The notes under the pieces: model-generated
What the model was told of the DNA's origin: nothing
The model's input: only the letters and a program-made list of their open reading frames with translations
Databases searched by the model: none
Position numbers and translations under genes: made by a program
Shown: positions 1 to 8,120 of the stretch, piece after piece
How the letters are laid out: every line of letters begins with the position of its first letter
How positions within the stretch are numbered: position 1 is the stretch's first letter
From: Salinisphaera sp. T31B1
GTDB taxonomy: Bacteria > Pseudomonadota > Gammaproteobacteria > Nevskiales > Salinisphaeraceae
Direction of reading: 5' to 3'
DNA length: 64,000 bases
Assembly (NCBI RefSeq): GCF_040361275.1
Contig: NZ_APNH01000006.1
Location: forward strand, 62,001 to 126,000

Positions 1-435
1 TCCCGGTACGCACGCTGCTGTGACAATGGGATCGCCAGATTGCTCGTAGGCAGTGAGCGTTGTCACGATTGCATGAGCATATGCGTAGGCCGATAGACCA
101 GCTATCTCGCCATCGAGCCCAAGCAGTTCCATGACGTGACGGGGGAAGATACGCCCGAGTTGTCGCTGCCGCGTATCGACTTTGATGTTGAGTTCCGCGT
201 ACGCGATTCCGTGCGCTGTATACACGTCAGCAGTCGCACCGAATTTCCGCTGCGCCTCCTGCTTGAGCGCACGGTTGTAGGCTAAATAAACGACGCGCTG
301 CCCAGCTGCGCTCAACGCTTGAGCTACGGCGCAAAGCGTTGAGGTCTTACCGCAGCCCGCGCCGGCCGGCACGAGTAACGACTCGTGACCGGCGACGGCG
401 TGGTCTACGACTGCAACCTGTTGCTCACAAAGCAC
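1..435 (-). CDS. SF1 (UvrD/Rep-type) DNA helicase, N-terminal part, cut by the left edge
   Basis: The reverse strand reads an open frame with a Walker A motif (PAGAGCGKTST) about 20 residues from the likely GTG start, followed by a YLAYNRALK segment and a TAHGIAYA segment. This order is typical of superfamily 1 UvrD/Rep-like helicases, which unwind DNA using ATP. Motifs III to VI lie beyond the window, so activity cannot be judged. The frame stays open upstream of the GTG at 435, overlapping the flhC-like gene, so the start is uncertain. It is the third gene after the FlhD- and FlhC-like genes on the same strand and could be cotranscribed with them. Confidence 0.7.
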   Translation of the reverse strand, partial: MLCEQQVAVVDHAVAGHESLLVPAGAGCGKTSTLCAVAQALSAAGQRVVYLAYNRALKQEAQRKFGATADVYTAHGIAYAELNIKVDTRQRQLGRIFPRHVMELLGLDGEIAGLSAYAYAHAIVTTLTAYEQSGDPIVTAACVPG

Positions 436-475
436 GGAAGGAGCCTGTCGGCGGGAACGCTGACGGTGCCAACAA

Positions 476-943
476 TCAGCAATGCGAGCATGCGGGCGCG
501 TAATGCTGGCGCGCAACTTCCAAATATCTGGCCGTACACTTGGGGCATGTCACAAGGCGCGCTTCGGCCGAACGCAAAGCTCTAGCGAGAACCCAGGTCT
601 CGTTGAGCGTAATGCAGTGACTCGCAGGCGGATTGTCCTCGAGATAAATTCGATGAGCTGCCATGACAGCCTCGGGGTCAACACCCGACTCGTAGTTCGG
701 CGCGAGTTCACAGTAGAAGGACATGATGCAGCTCGCGGCCATGAACTCTCGGCGTGTTCGAACGATGCTATCTGCATCACGCATCTGCCCTGAGCGCGGC
801 GCTACGCCGTGGAGCTCTCGGTAGAGCGCGCGTGCTTTGGGTTTTGTAATACCCGTTTCAAGAACTACGATGCACGGGCGTAAGTTCTGGGTCAGCATTT
901 TGATGGCTCGATGCTGCACGAGATGATCCATGTGTCGATTCAC
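476..943 (-). CDS. FlhC-family transcriptional activator subunit (SetC/AcaC-like)
   Basis: The 155-residue product matches the layout of FlhC: a helical N-terminal half with the ETGITKPKARALYRELHG segment, a middle AHRIYLED segment, and a C-terminal four-cysteine zinc site (CPKC near residue 134, CSHC at the very end). FlhC forms a heteromeric DNA-binding complex with FlhD. In SXT/R391 and IncA/C elements the relatives SetCD and AcaCD switch on conjugation genes. The start is GTG at 943, overlapping the FlhD-like stop codon, which implies translational coupling. A G-run (GGGGGTT on the reverse strand, 948-954) sits 4 bases before the GTG and is complementary to the loops of the small RNA proposed at 62.9 kb. 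Confidence 0.8.
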   Translation of the reverse strand: MNRHMDHLVQHRAIKMLTQNLRPCIVVLETGITKPKARALYRELHGVAPRSGQMRDADSIVRTRREFMAASCIMSFYCELAPNYESGVDPEAVMAAHRIYLEDNPPASHCITLNETWVLARALRSAEARLVTCPKCTARYLEVARQHYAPACSHC

Positions 944-1230
944 GACAACCCCCGTGCCAGCTGACGCAGGCGTGAATCCGGATCCTTCGCATCGTCAAAT
1001 ATTTTCAGGTCAACTTTCTTGACCCGGAACTGCATCAGCGAGGCGCTGGCCAGAACGTTCAAATCGCTAAGCGAGCAATCTTTGATCCGCTCAGCCGTCT
1101 GCTGCGTCACACCGTAGCGCAACGCGGCTTCTGCGACACTTTCCAGCGCGAGTTCGCGCAAGCTGTACCAATACAGCCGATTGATTTCTTGTATGTCACG
1201 TGCTCGCACGCTTACTGATTCAGTCTTCAT
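940..1230 (-). CDS. FlhD-family transcriptional activator subunit (SetD/AcaD-like)
   Basis: The 96-residue product is mostly helical. It has an FlhD-like segment around IQEINRLYWYSLRELALES and an HTH-like stretch (VTQQTAERIKDCSLSDLNVLA), and is followed without a gap by the FlhC-like gene. FlhD itself gives specificity to the FlhDC complex. Identification rests on weak similarity plus the diagnostic pairing with FlhC. An ATG at 1230 is preceded by a G-rich stretch and is preferred over the in-frame ATG at 1275. The probable targets are the eleven repeated boxes at 27.6-63.2 kb. No such box was seen upstream of this gene itself. Confidence 0.7.
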   Translation of the reverse strand: MKTESVSVRARDIQEINRLYWYSLRELALESVAEAALRYGVTQQTAERIKDCSLSDLNVLASASLMQFRVKKVDLKIFDDAKDPDSRLRQLARGLS

Positions 1231-1305
1231 CCCCGGTCCCTTTTCCCTTGCATGAATGTACCGCGCCAACTCCACGCGCGGCTTAATCCCTAGCGTTGTC
1301 TCCTA

Positions 1306-1530
1306 TCAGCATCCGGCTAAAAGTCGGCGCTTGATATTGGAGAAGTCGCCCTCGCTTGAGCCATTTGGTTGTACCGCGGCCGGCTCAGGTTCCGCGTCTT
1401 GTAATAGGCTTGCACGCAGTCCGATTTCCGCAAGCAACCGCAAACGCCCAGCGCGATCGCGTGGGGCGTAGCGACCGAGCTCCGCGATGAGTTCGGTATG
1501 ATGTTCAGGCACGCTGACTTTTATCTGCAT
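1306..1530 (-). CDS. Small ParR/StbB-like partner of the ParM-like protein
   Basis: The gene encodes 74 residues beginning MQIKVSVPEHHTELIAELG, a pattern like the short ribbon-helix-helix DNA-binding adaptors found after plasmid actins. It begins only 11 bases downstream of the actin-like gene on the same strand. The C-terminal half is low complexity and ends in a basic NIKRRLLAGC segment. By position it would be the adaptor linking centromere DNA to ParM filaments. The family assignment is an inference from size, position and N-terminal pattern; no motif proves it. Confidence 0.5.
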   Translation of the reverse strand: MQIKVSVPEHHTELIAELGRYAPRDRAGRLRLLAEIGLRASLLQDAEPEPAAVQPNGSSEGDFSNIKRRLLAGC

Positions 1531-1541
1531 CGCTAGAACTG

Positions 1542-2519
1542 TCAGGTGCCCAATGTCCAGAATCCACGAGCATTTGCGTTTACGGGATCGTCAATCTTCT
1601 GTACCCGCGTACCCGGGAACACAGCTCGCGCGGCATCCTCGTAGTAGCCAGCCCCGCCGCCGACAAGCAGCAGAAGGTCAAACCCGCTCATATCACCTCG
1701 AAGCGATTGCCGAAGCTCTCTCAAAGCGCTCGACGTCGTATCGGCAGCGGCATGCGCAATTACAGGGTGAAGCGCAATTTTTTTCCCGCCGATAAAAATA
1801 TTCTCTCGACCCTCTCGAATCGTTTGCTCGATTCGGTGCATGCCATAACGCTGGCCGTACTGTTCGAATAACAGATCGTCCGCGGCGGCGAGGAGCATCG
1901 ACATCGCTTTGACGCTTGAACCGGAAGCGGTATGCCGGATTTCGCCCCCTTGGATTGCCACCCAATCAACCGAATAGAATCCCGGATCGATGATCAGGAT
2001 TCGCCCGTCTTCGGCGAGCTCAACATCGGTGGTGGAAGTGGCATAGTCCATATACCCTCCGGCCGGCTGAGGTAGTACGGATACATTCTCGATCGTGACA
2101 TCAAAACCGTCGGCCACCCGGTGTACGCCTGTGAGCGAATGCGCCAATTTCTCTCGCCGATCGGTATCCAGATATTGAGTAACCGGCAGCCCCGTAATCA
2201 GGTGCGCCACCGATCGATGTCCCGCACGCAGCAAGGCAGCGTGGAATAGCGCTCGATATGTATCTGAGGACGGATAGTCGTCATGCAGATCTCGGCTCCA
2301 ACCTTGCAGCCGATCTGGCTCCACACCCGCCACCCACGTGTCGCCCTGTGCCGTAGTGACCGTATAGCCGGTGTCGAGTGTTCCACGCAGCGCTTTTGGC
2401 AACAGCTTGATTGATCCAGCCCCAGCGGGCATGCAGTAAGCCTGTGGGCGACCGGGCGGGCCGCTCACCACACCGACGTTCGAATACCCAATATCCAGTC
2501 CGACGACGACGTTATTCAT
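1542..2519 (-). CDS. parM: ParM/StbA-like actin-fold plasmid segregation ATPase
   Basis: The 325-residue product starts with an actin-fold phosphate-1 loop (VVGLDIGYSNVG). It has a second phosphate-binding segment (ILIIDPGFYSVDWV, around residue 180) and an adenosine-binding GGGAGYY near residue 290. This is the order in ParM/StbA and in PRTRC protein D, which polymerise to push plasmid copies apart. The ATG at 2519 is chosen because the open frame upstream runs through the GC-rich repeats at 2575-2676 and translates them into low-complexity sequence. The gene pairs with the small ORF at 1306. The PRTRC cassette at 8-15 kb lacks its usual actin, so this protein might serve it. Confidence 0.75.
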   Translation of the reverse strand: MNNVVVGLDIGYSNVGVVSGPPGRPQAYCMPAGAGSIKLLPKALRGTLDTGYTVTTAQGDTWVAGVEPDRLQGWSRDLHDDYPSSDTYRALFHAALLRAGHRSVAHLITGLPVTQYLDTDRREKLAHSLTGVHRVADGFDVTIENVSVLPQPAGGYMDYATSTTDVELAEDGRILIIDPGFYSVDWVAIQGGEIRHTASGSSVKAMSMLLAAADDLLFEQYGQRYGMHRIEQTIREGRENIFIGGKKIALHPVIAHAAADTTSSALRELRQSLRGDMSGFDLLLLVGGGAGYYEDAARAVFPGTRVQKIDDPVNANARGFWTLGT

Positions 2520-2574
2520 TACGGCGAGGTTCTCCGTTCCATTAAGAGTGCAAATCATTCCCTCGGCCCCTGCC

Positions 2575-2676
2575 GGGCCCCAACTGGGGCCCAACTGGGG
2601 CCCTGGATCGGCGCCCAATGTCCGGGCTGATGTCGTTGGGCCCCAACTGGGCCCCAACTGGGCCCCAATTGGGGCC
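2575..2676. repeat. Candidate parC centromere: repeats of CCCCAACTGGG
   Basis: Two copies of CCCAACTGGGG (2579-2600) and three of CCCCAACTGGG or CCCCAATTGGGG (2640-2676) flank a looser copy near 2613. The last unit is a perfect palindrome. Repeats just upstream of a plasmid actin gene normally form the centromere and promoter operator bound by ParR. The function is inferred from position. Confidence 0.6.
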
Positions 2677-2731
2677 GAGGCGCTGTTTTTGAAACTATAA
2701 GCGCGCCTCAATGGGCCAGACACGCGCAAAG

Positions 2732-2974
2732 TTACGGTTTTTGACGTTTCTCGAGCCACGTATCGAATGACTTAGGGCGCTCGCTGGTGAAAGCGAGCCA
2801 GGAGCCCCGCGTGAGCTGCGGGGCACTCAGACCGCTGAGAACACGTAAAAGACCCGGGAAGTATTCGTGGTCGCGATAACGCGCAATGGGGCCATTCGCA
2901 TGGAGTCGGAAAAGTCGCTGAATCCGACGCTTTACACGCGCGCTATAGCCGGAAGCGCGTGCAAACTCCTTCAT
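2732..2974 (-). CDS. Small basic hypothetical protein between centromere repeats and probable oriT
   Basis: The frame encodes 80 residues rich in Arg and Lys (KRRIQRLFRLHANG). No family is recognised and no clear Shine-Dalgarno sequence precedes the ATG at 2974. It lies between the ParM centromere repeats and the repeat-rich region proposed as oriT. The basic character would allow DNA binding, but this is speculative. It may not be a gene. Confidence 0.4.
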   Translation of the reverse strand: MKEFARASGYSARVKRRIQRLFRLHANGPIARYRDHEYFPGLLRVLSGLSAPQLTRGSWLAFTSERPKSFDTWLEKRQKP

Positions 2975-2987
2975 AGCGGACTAATTC

Positions 2988-3232
2988 AAGCAATTACCCT
3001 CGTTACTATTGGGTAACTGACCCCAAACACCCTCTTAAGCGCGCGCGAAGCGGGTATTAGGGGCCAGTTACCCCCCTTAAAGAGGCAACTGGTGCAAGTC
3101 GGCTTAAAAACGGCTGGAGACCGGTTTAGTCGGCTCCGAACAAGTCACCCTCTTTACTAGTGGGCAGTTGACCCCTAATACCCTCTTAACCGCGCGCGCG
3201 AAGGGGGAATCTGGGTCAAATACCCTATGAAT
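2988..3232. other. Candidate origin of transfer (oriT) with large direct and inverted repeats
   Basis: Two diverged copies of an 80 bp unit begin near 2990 and 3139. Each holds ACCCTC-TTACTA-TGGG, then a GACCCC, then TACCCTCTTAA followed by a CG-alternating run and GCGAAG. The first unit folds into a long hairpin: about 20-base arms starting GTAACTG at 3013 and ending CAGTTAC near 3070, with roughly 17 of 20 pairs. A second, shorter inverted repeat lies at 3168-3227. In SXT/R391 and IncA/C elements oriT lies beside mobI, and the next gene here is MobI-like. No nick site was identified. Confidence 0.5.
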
Positions 3233-3242
3233 AGGAAAGTGG

Positions 3243-3764
3243 GTGACACATGGCAATTCCAGACGAGTGATTTTCATGGACGACGACGGTGAGCGCTTCG
3301 AAAACGGGCTCGAACAAATGAACCAGGCAGCGCTCGAAAGTGCTGAGGCGCTATTCGAACGGGCACGTGATCTGGCGGATCAGTTCTGGGAGGCGCATCA
3401 CAGCGCTCACCAAGAACTCCCAAAGGAAGAGCGGGGGTTTATCGGCGTTCGTGCGCGCCTTCGGAATGGCTCGATCCAGATCGAATGGTTCCGAGCCAAG
3501 TATTGGCAGCGGAGGAAAGGCGCGAGTGGCGGCGCTAGCAACAAGCCCGCGCTCGAATACCTTGGTCGAGGCAAATCGATGCGATATACACCCAAAGCGT
3601 TCCAGCGCGTTCGGGCAAAAGACTGGGAAATCGAACTTGCTATGCGCTTCGAGGATCAATTCGAAGTGATACGTCGTCAAAGCCAGATGCTTGGAAAGAT
3701 CCGTCGCTATGTTGTCGAGGCAAGAAAAGCGAGTGCGCGGCCGGTCGAGCAGATTGGCACTTGA
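3243..3764 (+). CDS. MobI-like auxiliary mobilisation protein
   Basis: The 173-residue protein is helical at both ends and has a central β-type segment (FIGVRARLRNGSIQIEWFRAKYWQRRKG, residues about 65-92) followed by a YTPKAFQRVRAKDWEIELAMRFEDQF stretch. This resembles my memory of MobI of SXT/R391 and IncA/C elements, a protein needed at oriT for DNA processing. The GTG at 3243 follows AGGAAAG by a few bases; an internal ATG at 3276 lacks a good ribosome site. The repeat-rich region immediately upstream supports an oriT-mobI arrangement. Without a profile search the family call is tentative. Confidence 0.55.
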   Translation: MTHGNSRRVIFMDDDGERFENGLEQMNQAALESAEALFERARDLADQFWEAHHSAHQELPKEERGFIGVRARLRNGSIQIEWFRAKYWQRRKGASGGASNKPALEYLGRGKSMRYTPKAFQRVRAKDWEIELAMRFEDQFEVIRRQSQMLGKIRRYVVEARKASARPVEQIGT

Positions 3765-3818
3765 CGATACGGCAGGCTGTGGAGAATCGAATGAACATTC
3801 CCCACAGAGAATCGCAGC

Positions 3819-4136
3819 ATGGCCGACCCCGATACGAACTCAACCGCTGACTTCTGGCGAGATGTCTATGACGCGTGTCGCCTCGAGGACATACCCGAGG
3901 CGCCATGCTTCGAAACGTTCGTCGAAAACCCCTGGCATCACCTCCAGTCTGTCGGGCAGTCAGATGCGGCGCTAAGCATGGCTCGCGGCTTCCGGCCGCT
4001 GCTGCCTGCCCAAGCCGCGATCGCACTGCGTCTGCGTATCGACGAGCTGGCTGATGATCTGCGGCTCAAAGCCGGCCCGGAGGAACGCGCGTCTCAGAGC
4101 GGAGAAGACGCTGGCCGCACAGTCGTGCTCCATTAG
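3819..4136 (+). CDS. Hypothetical protein
   Basis: The product has 105 residues, acidic at the N-terminus, with a helical segment around AIALRLRIDELADDLRLKAG. No family is recognised. It sits 9 bases upstream of the RecJ-like gene and is probably cotranscribed with it. It overlaps no better frame. Confidence 0.5.
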   Translation: MADPDTNSTADFWRDVYDACRLEDIPEAPCFETFVENPWHHLQSVGQSDAALSMARGFRPLLPAQAAIALRLRIDELADDLRLKAGPEERASQSGEDAGRTVVLH

Positions 4137-4145
4137 GCCGGGTCC

Positions 4146-5930
4146 ATGACTAAGCAACCGACACCACGCTTCACCGATAGATCGATCGACAAACGCTGCT
4201 ACACCGCAGCGCTCAACGTAGGCTATTCGGGTTTGCTGGCACGCCTGCTGGCGGCACGGGGGCTCTCCGACAGGCCGCAAGGTATCGACGCTGCCGTGCA
4301 GCCGCATCTGGGCATGCTTGACCACTACAATGGCCTGCCGGACATCGAGAAGGCCGCGACACGGATCGCCTCGGCAATCCTGACCGGAGAGCACGTTGCC
4401 CTGGAAACCGATCACGACGTTGACGGGGTGGCAAGTCACGCTGTTCTACATGCCGCCCTCGTCGATCACTTCGGGCATCCATCCGAACGCTTAACCGGCT
4501 TCATCGGCCACCGACTCCGAGATGGCTACGGGTTATCAGCGACCGTGGCCGAACGAATCTTGGCTACGGAGCCGCGGCCGACGCTCGTGATCACCGCCGA
4601 CAACGGTTCAGCTGACGAGCCTCGAATCGCGCTACTAGCCGAGCAGGGCATCGACGTGATCGTCACAGATCACCACGAGCTACCGCGGTCAGGACCACCG
4701 GCGAGCGCTTATGCCTGCATCTCGCCCAAGCGAGAAGACTGCGGTTATCCCGATGCAGCGATCGCAGGCTGCATGGTCGCATGGCTTCTCGCCTGCGCCG
4801 TCAGAAACGAACTCCACGGCATCGGTTATCTCGACGACAAGGCGCCGCCGATGGCACAGCTTCTCGACTACGTTGCTGTGGGTACAGTGGCTGACTGCGT
4901 ATCGCTGGGCAGCCACAACAATCGCGCGATCGTTGGCTCAGGGCTGGCAAGGATCAATCGGCAGGACCGGCCATGCTGGCGTGCGATCTGTCCACGCCTA
5001 CCCGGACAACCTCTGATTACCGCGACCGATCTCGCCTTCACGGTCGGCCCGCGCATCAACGCTCGAGGCCGGCTGGACGAGGCCATGGCAGGCGTCGCTT
5101 TTCTACTGTCAGACACCGACAGCGAAGCGCGTAGCTATGCCGCATTGCTAGAGCAGGAGAACGACGAGCGCAAGGCCATTGAAAGGAAGATGAAAGGCCA
5201 GGCCATAGACCTCGCCGCAGCCCAGGTGGCTGCCGGCGCCACCGCGATCGTGATCTGGCTCCCCGATGGCCACGCCGGCGTTCACGGCATCGTCGCCAGC
5301 CGTCTGGTTGAAACCTACGGTCAGCCCGTGGTCTGCCTGTCTCCCAAGTTCGGCCAGCCCGACCTGGTGACCGGATCGGCGCGCGGCATCCCCGGCTTCC
5401 ATGTCGAGCAAGCCCTACAGTTCTGTGCTGACCGAGTACCCGAGATGTTCTTGGCCTTTGGCGGGCACGAAGGAGCAGGGGGTCTGACCATTGCCCGCGA
5501 GAATATCGAGTCCTTTCGCGACAGCTACGATCGAGCAGCACGAGAGCAACTCACTCCGGATCAACTCGGCCCACGCATCGACACCGACGGTGTACTCCAA
5601 GCCCACGAGATGACGCTCGACACCATCGACGCCATCAGCCGGCTGGAACCCTTCGGGCGTGGATTCGAGCAGCCCGTGTTCCAAGGCCAGTTCCTTGTCC
5701 TGGCAGTTAAGGCCATAGGAAACGGCACACACCTCAAGCTCACCCTGCGGCCTGTTGACCAGACCCGAGGCGCCGTGAACGGGGTCTGGTTCAATGCAGT
5801 GACAGATGCTGCCGACGAGCTTCCGATCGCGGCGAATGACGACGTAGATCTGGCCTACAACCTCACAGCGAACGAATACCGCGGCCGACACGTGCAGCTG
5901 CTGGTACGCGGGTGTCGCTCCGCGCGCTGA
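4146..5930 (+). CDS. RecJ-like single-strand DNA exonuclease (DHH family)
   Basis: The 594-residue protein has the DHH phosphoesterase motifs of RecJ. Motif I is TDHDVDGVA near residue 86, ADNGS near 149, and VTDHHELP near 176. The DHHA1 region carries GGHEGAGGLTI near residue 440, followed by an OB-like C-terminal domain. RecJ degrades single-stranded DNA 5' to 3' in mismatch repair and recombination. Its length is close to that of chromosomal RecJ (about 570-600). A plasmid copy could process transferred or recombining single strands together with the ssb/exonuclease block at 28-30 kb. The gene is flanked by small unknown genes on the same strand. Confidence 0.88.
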   Translation: MTKQPTPRFTDRSIDKRCYTAALNVGYSGLLARLLAARGLSDRPQGIDAAVQPHLGMLDHYNGLPDIEKAATRIASAILTGEHVALETDHDVDGVASHAVLHAALVDHFGHPSERLTGFIGHRLRDGYGLSATVAERILATEPRPTLVITADNGSADEPRIALLAEQGIDVIVTDHHELPRSGPPASAYACISPKREDCGYPDAAIAGCMVAWLLACAVRNELHGIGYLDDKAPPMAQLLDYVAVGTVADCVSLGSHNNRAIVGSGLARINRQDRPCWRAICPRLPGQPLITATDLAFTVGPRINARGRLDEAMAGVAFLLSDTDSEARSYAALLEQENDERKAIERKMKGQAIDLAAAQVAAGATAIVIWLPDGHAGVHGIVASRLVETYGQPVVCLSPKFGQPDLVTGSARGIPGFHVEQALQFCADRVPEMFLAFGGHEGAGGLTIARENIESFRDSYDRAAREQLTPDQLGPRIDTDGVLQAHEMTLDTIDAISRLEPFGRGFEQPVFQGQFLVLAVKAIGNGTHLKLTLRPVDQTRGAVNGVWFNAVTDAADELPIAANDDVDLAYNLTANEYRGRHVQLLVRGCRSAR

Positions 5931-6142
5931 CAGTCGCGCCACAGACCCGATAGAAAAAAGCACAAGGCAGTCATAGCGCGCCGCCGGCAGATCGTCCTGG
6001 TGCGATAACTCATCGATATCGCCCCGTATCCGAACGCACGAGTACAGCGTTCGCCCCCAACATTGCTCGGGCCGTAGCACACAGCTTGCGGATTCACGGC
6101 CCTGTGGAAATCTATCGTCATCACCAGCCAGCGGCACGACCG

Positions 6143-6517
6143 ATGACCCAGACCGAGCTTCTCCTCACCGACCCTCAGCCCCGCGTGGTCGACTTCGAGG
6201 CATTCGCCGTCAAGCGCCATGCCGCCATGACCGATCTTGGCGAAGCGGCGCTACACAAGGCCCATACCCGGCAGTCGCGGCGTCAGCGCCAGCGCCAGCT
6301 CGACGCACAACGGCAGCGCGATCACGAATGGGCTACCCGTCGAGCGCAGGCGCGTAATGACTACGCCGACATGATCGCGCGCGGCGAGATCCGCAAACTC
6401 ACCCGTCGAGAGCGACTGGAGCGCACCGCGCAGGGCCACCCCGACAACCCCAGCGTGCAGGCGGCACGACGCCTCCTGGCACGCATGGATGCCACCACGG
6501 CAAACGATATCGACTGA
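6143..6517 (+). CDS. Hypothetical Arg/Gln-rich coiled-coil protein
   Basis: The 124-residue product has a strongly charged helix (HTRQSRRQRQRQLDAQRQRDHEW, residues about 40-62) and a basic RKLTRRERLERT segment. No family is recognised. The ATG at 6143 is preferred to 6086 because the upstream extension looks non-coding. The region 5931-6142 upstream has no evident gene. Confidence 0.5.
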   Translation: MTQTELLLTDPQPRVVDFEAFAVKRHAAMTDLGEAALHKAHTRQSRRQRQRQLDAQRQRDHEWATRRAQARNDYADMIARGEIRKLTRRERLERTAQGHPDNPSVQAARRLLARMDATTANDID

Positions 6518-6531
6518 CCGATGAAGTACGC

Positions 6532-7031
6532 ATGAGACAGATCGATCTGCTGACCCAATCCAAAGCAGACTTCTCCCCCTGCGGCACTTGGCGCTACACG
6601 CTGCGCCGGCGCTGGGCAGATGCCCGACGATGTGCTGGCTCATGCTCAACCCGAGCACCGCAGACGAGATCGACAACGACCCGACAGTCGAGCGCTGTCA
6701 CCGACGGGCGATCACGGCGGGCTTCGGGGCTTTGTCCGTTGCCAACATCTTCGCTCTACGCTCCACCGACCCGATGGGCCTCTATACCCACCCCGACCCG
6801 ATTGGCCCGGTCAACGACGCCGCCATCATCGAGCTGACCACCGAAGCCGATCTTGTCGTCTGCGGCTGGGGCATGCACGGCGTCCTGAACCGACGCGGCG
6901 AGACCGTGCGGCAGATGCTCGACCGGGCCGGCGTCGAACCGCACTGCCTGTTGCTTACAGACAATGGCCAGCCTGGGCATCCGCTCTACGTCAGCTATGC
7001 CGCGAAGCCCATTCCCATGCCCAAGGCGTAG
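6532..7031 (+). pseudogene. DUF1643 family gene with an internal frameshift
   Basis: From the ATG at 6532 the first 28 codons read a DUF1643-type N-terminus (ADFSPCGTWRYTLRRRW). The frame is then lost near 6619-6625, and the rest of the domain continues in the next frame: CWLMLNPSTADE, DPIGPVNDAAI, VCGWGMHG, LYVSYAAKPI. One base appears to be missing, so the gene is a recent pseudogene, a sequencing error, or uses frameshifting. DUF1643 proteins are common on mobile elements and have no established role. A second, shorter copy of the same C-terminus lies at 7706-7842. Confidence 0.7.
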
Positions 7032-7130
7032 ACCTGGCATTGGCGGGTCCGACGGGCACAGCGGGGACTTGCAGAAGCGGGCGCGCGTGCGAGCTTAGAT
7101 GCCACACGCAATTACCCCGTAGGTGCGAGC

Positions 7131-7616
7131 ATGATCAAGATGGAAGTCAACGAACTGGATGGGTCGGCACTCGACTGGGCGGTAGCCACTGCCGTAGGCG
7201 ACGACCTGGACATTGAGCACGACGATCAGAGCCGCGTCTGGCTGCGGAGCACGCTCGAATCATCAGACGGTGTGCACGAGCTGTTCACGCCGAGCAGCAA
7301 CCACGCTCAGGCCGGGCCGCTCATCGACGAATCCGGCATTGCCACCCGCCGGCATAGCAGCGGCACTTGGTACGCCATGCTCTCTGATGATCTGGGTGAT
7401 GGGGTGCTCGTCCGTTGGGATAAGCACACCGTGCGAGGCGGCCAGAAGTACGGGCCGCATTCCTATCAGGTCCGTAAGCGCCAGCAGCGCTTCACGGGAT
7501 CAACACGCCTCATAGCTTCCATGCGCACGTTGGTCGCATCTCGCATGGGGCCGGTCGTTCAGGTGCCCAGTACACTGATAGCGGCGCCCACGGCGGACAG
7601 TACCGTGTCGGCATAA
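7131..7616 (+). CDS. DUF2591 (phage/plasmid) protein
   Basis: The 161-residue protein opens with EVNELDGSALDWAVATA and contains PSSNHAQAGPLIDESGIATR and a C-terminal STRLIASMRTLVASRMG segment. This is the typical series of DUF2591 proteins from phages and mobile elements, whose function is unknown. It lies between two related DUF1643 remnants. A signal for its own transcription was not seen. Confidence 0.7.
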   Translation: MIKMEVNELDGSALDWAVATAVGDDLDIEHDDQSRVWLRSTLESSDGVHELFTPSSNHAQAGPLIDESGIATRRHSSGTWYAMLSDDLGDGVLVRWDKHTVRGGQKYGPHSYQVRKRQQRFTGSTRLIASMRTLVASRMGPVVQVPSTLIAAPTADSTVSA

Positions 7617-7705
7617 CCTGATCGGGCGCCTTGTACCTGTCTCGAATCGGCAGCAGGACACACCCGCCGCATGGAGCAATAACGGCGTTCTGAATAGACG
7701 GTGCG

Positions 7706-7842
7706 CTAGCGTGCGGCGCATGCAGGAACAGGCCGGCTCGACCCGCACCGTCTGTTGCTCACCGACAGCGGACAGACTGGGCAAACGCTCTACGTCAGCT
7801 ACGCCGAGAAGCCCATTTGCATGCCGCGCCTCAACGCCTAAA
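7706..7842 (+). pseudogene. Truncated second copy of a DUF1643 C-terminus
   Basis: Reading in the frame that ends at the TAA at 7840-7842 gives RLDPHRLLLTDSGQTGQTL followed by YVSYAEKPICMPRLNA. This parallels the end of the DUF1643 gene at 6532-7031. No start or N-terminal domain precedes it, so it is a relic. The surrounding 7617-8082 stretch otherwise shows no gene. Confidence 0.6.
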
Positions 7843-8082
7843 GCCTGCGCTCACTTCTGCTTCCACGCCCACCCATTTCTGGCTGTTCATTCCTGCATCC
7901 AGCAGCAGACGCGAGCGGCGACGCAGGGCGGGCCAGGTCAGCGACAGGGCAAATCGCAGCAGTTGCAGGGTGCTCAGTTTTCCATGTTGTTACCTCGATG
8001 AGTTGCGTATGCACCCCATAAGGGGGGGCAGAGACAACCATTCGAGCCGATAGATAAACCCCCTTGCGGATCATCCCGGTAG

Positions 8083-8097
8083 GGGTACTTTGTACCC
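8083..8097. promoter_or_regulatory. Inverted repeat GGGTAC-TTT-GTACCC upstream of the PRTRC ParB gene
   Basis: A perfect 6+3+6 inverted repeat lies 23 bases before the ParB-like ATG. A near-identical copy precedes the PRTRC E gene (10463-10477). Shared repeats at two starts within one cassette suggest a common operator. Confidence 0.55.
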
Positions 8098-8120
8098 GTT
8101 ATTCACCGGAGCACAGACCA

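Noticed and set aside
2520-2759. N-terminal extension of the ParM-like ORF up to 2759
   Set aside because: It translates the repeats into GPQLGPSWGP-type low complexity, while the family start (VVVGLDIGYSNVG) is at 2519.
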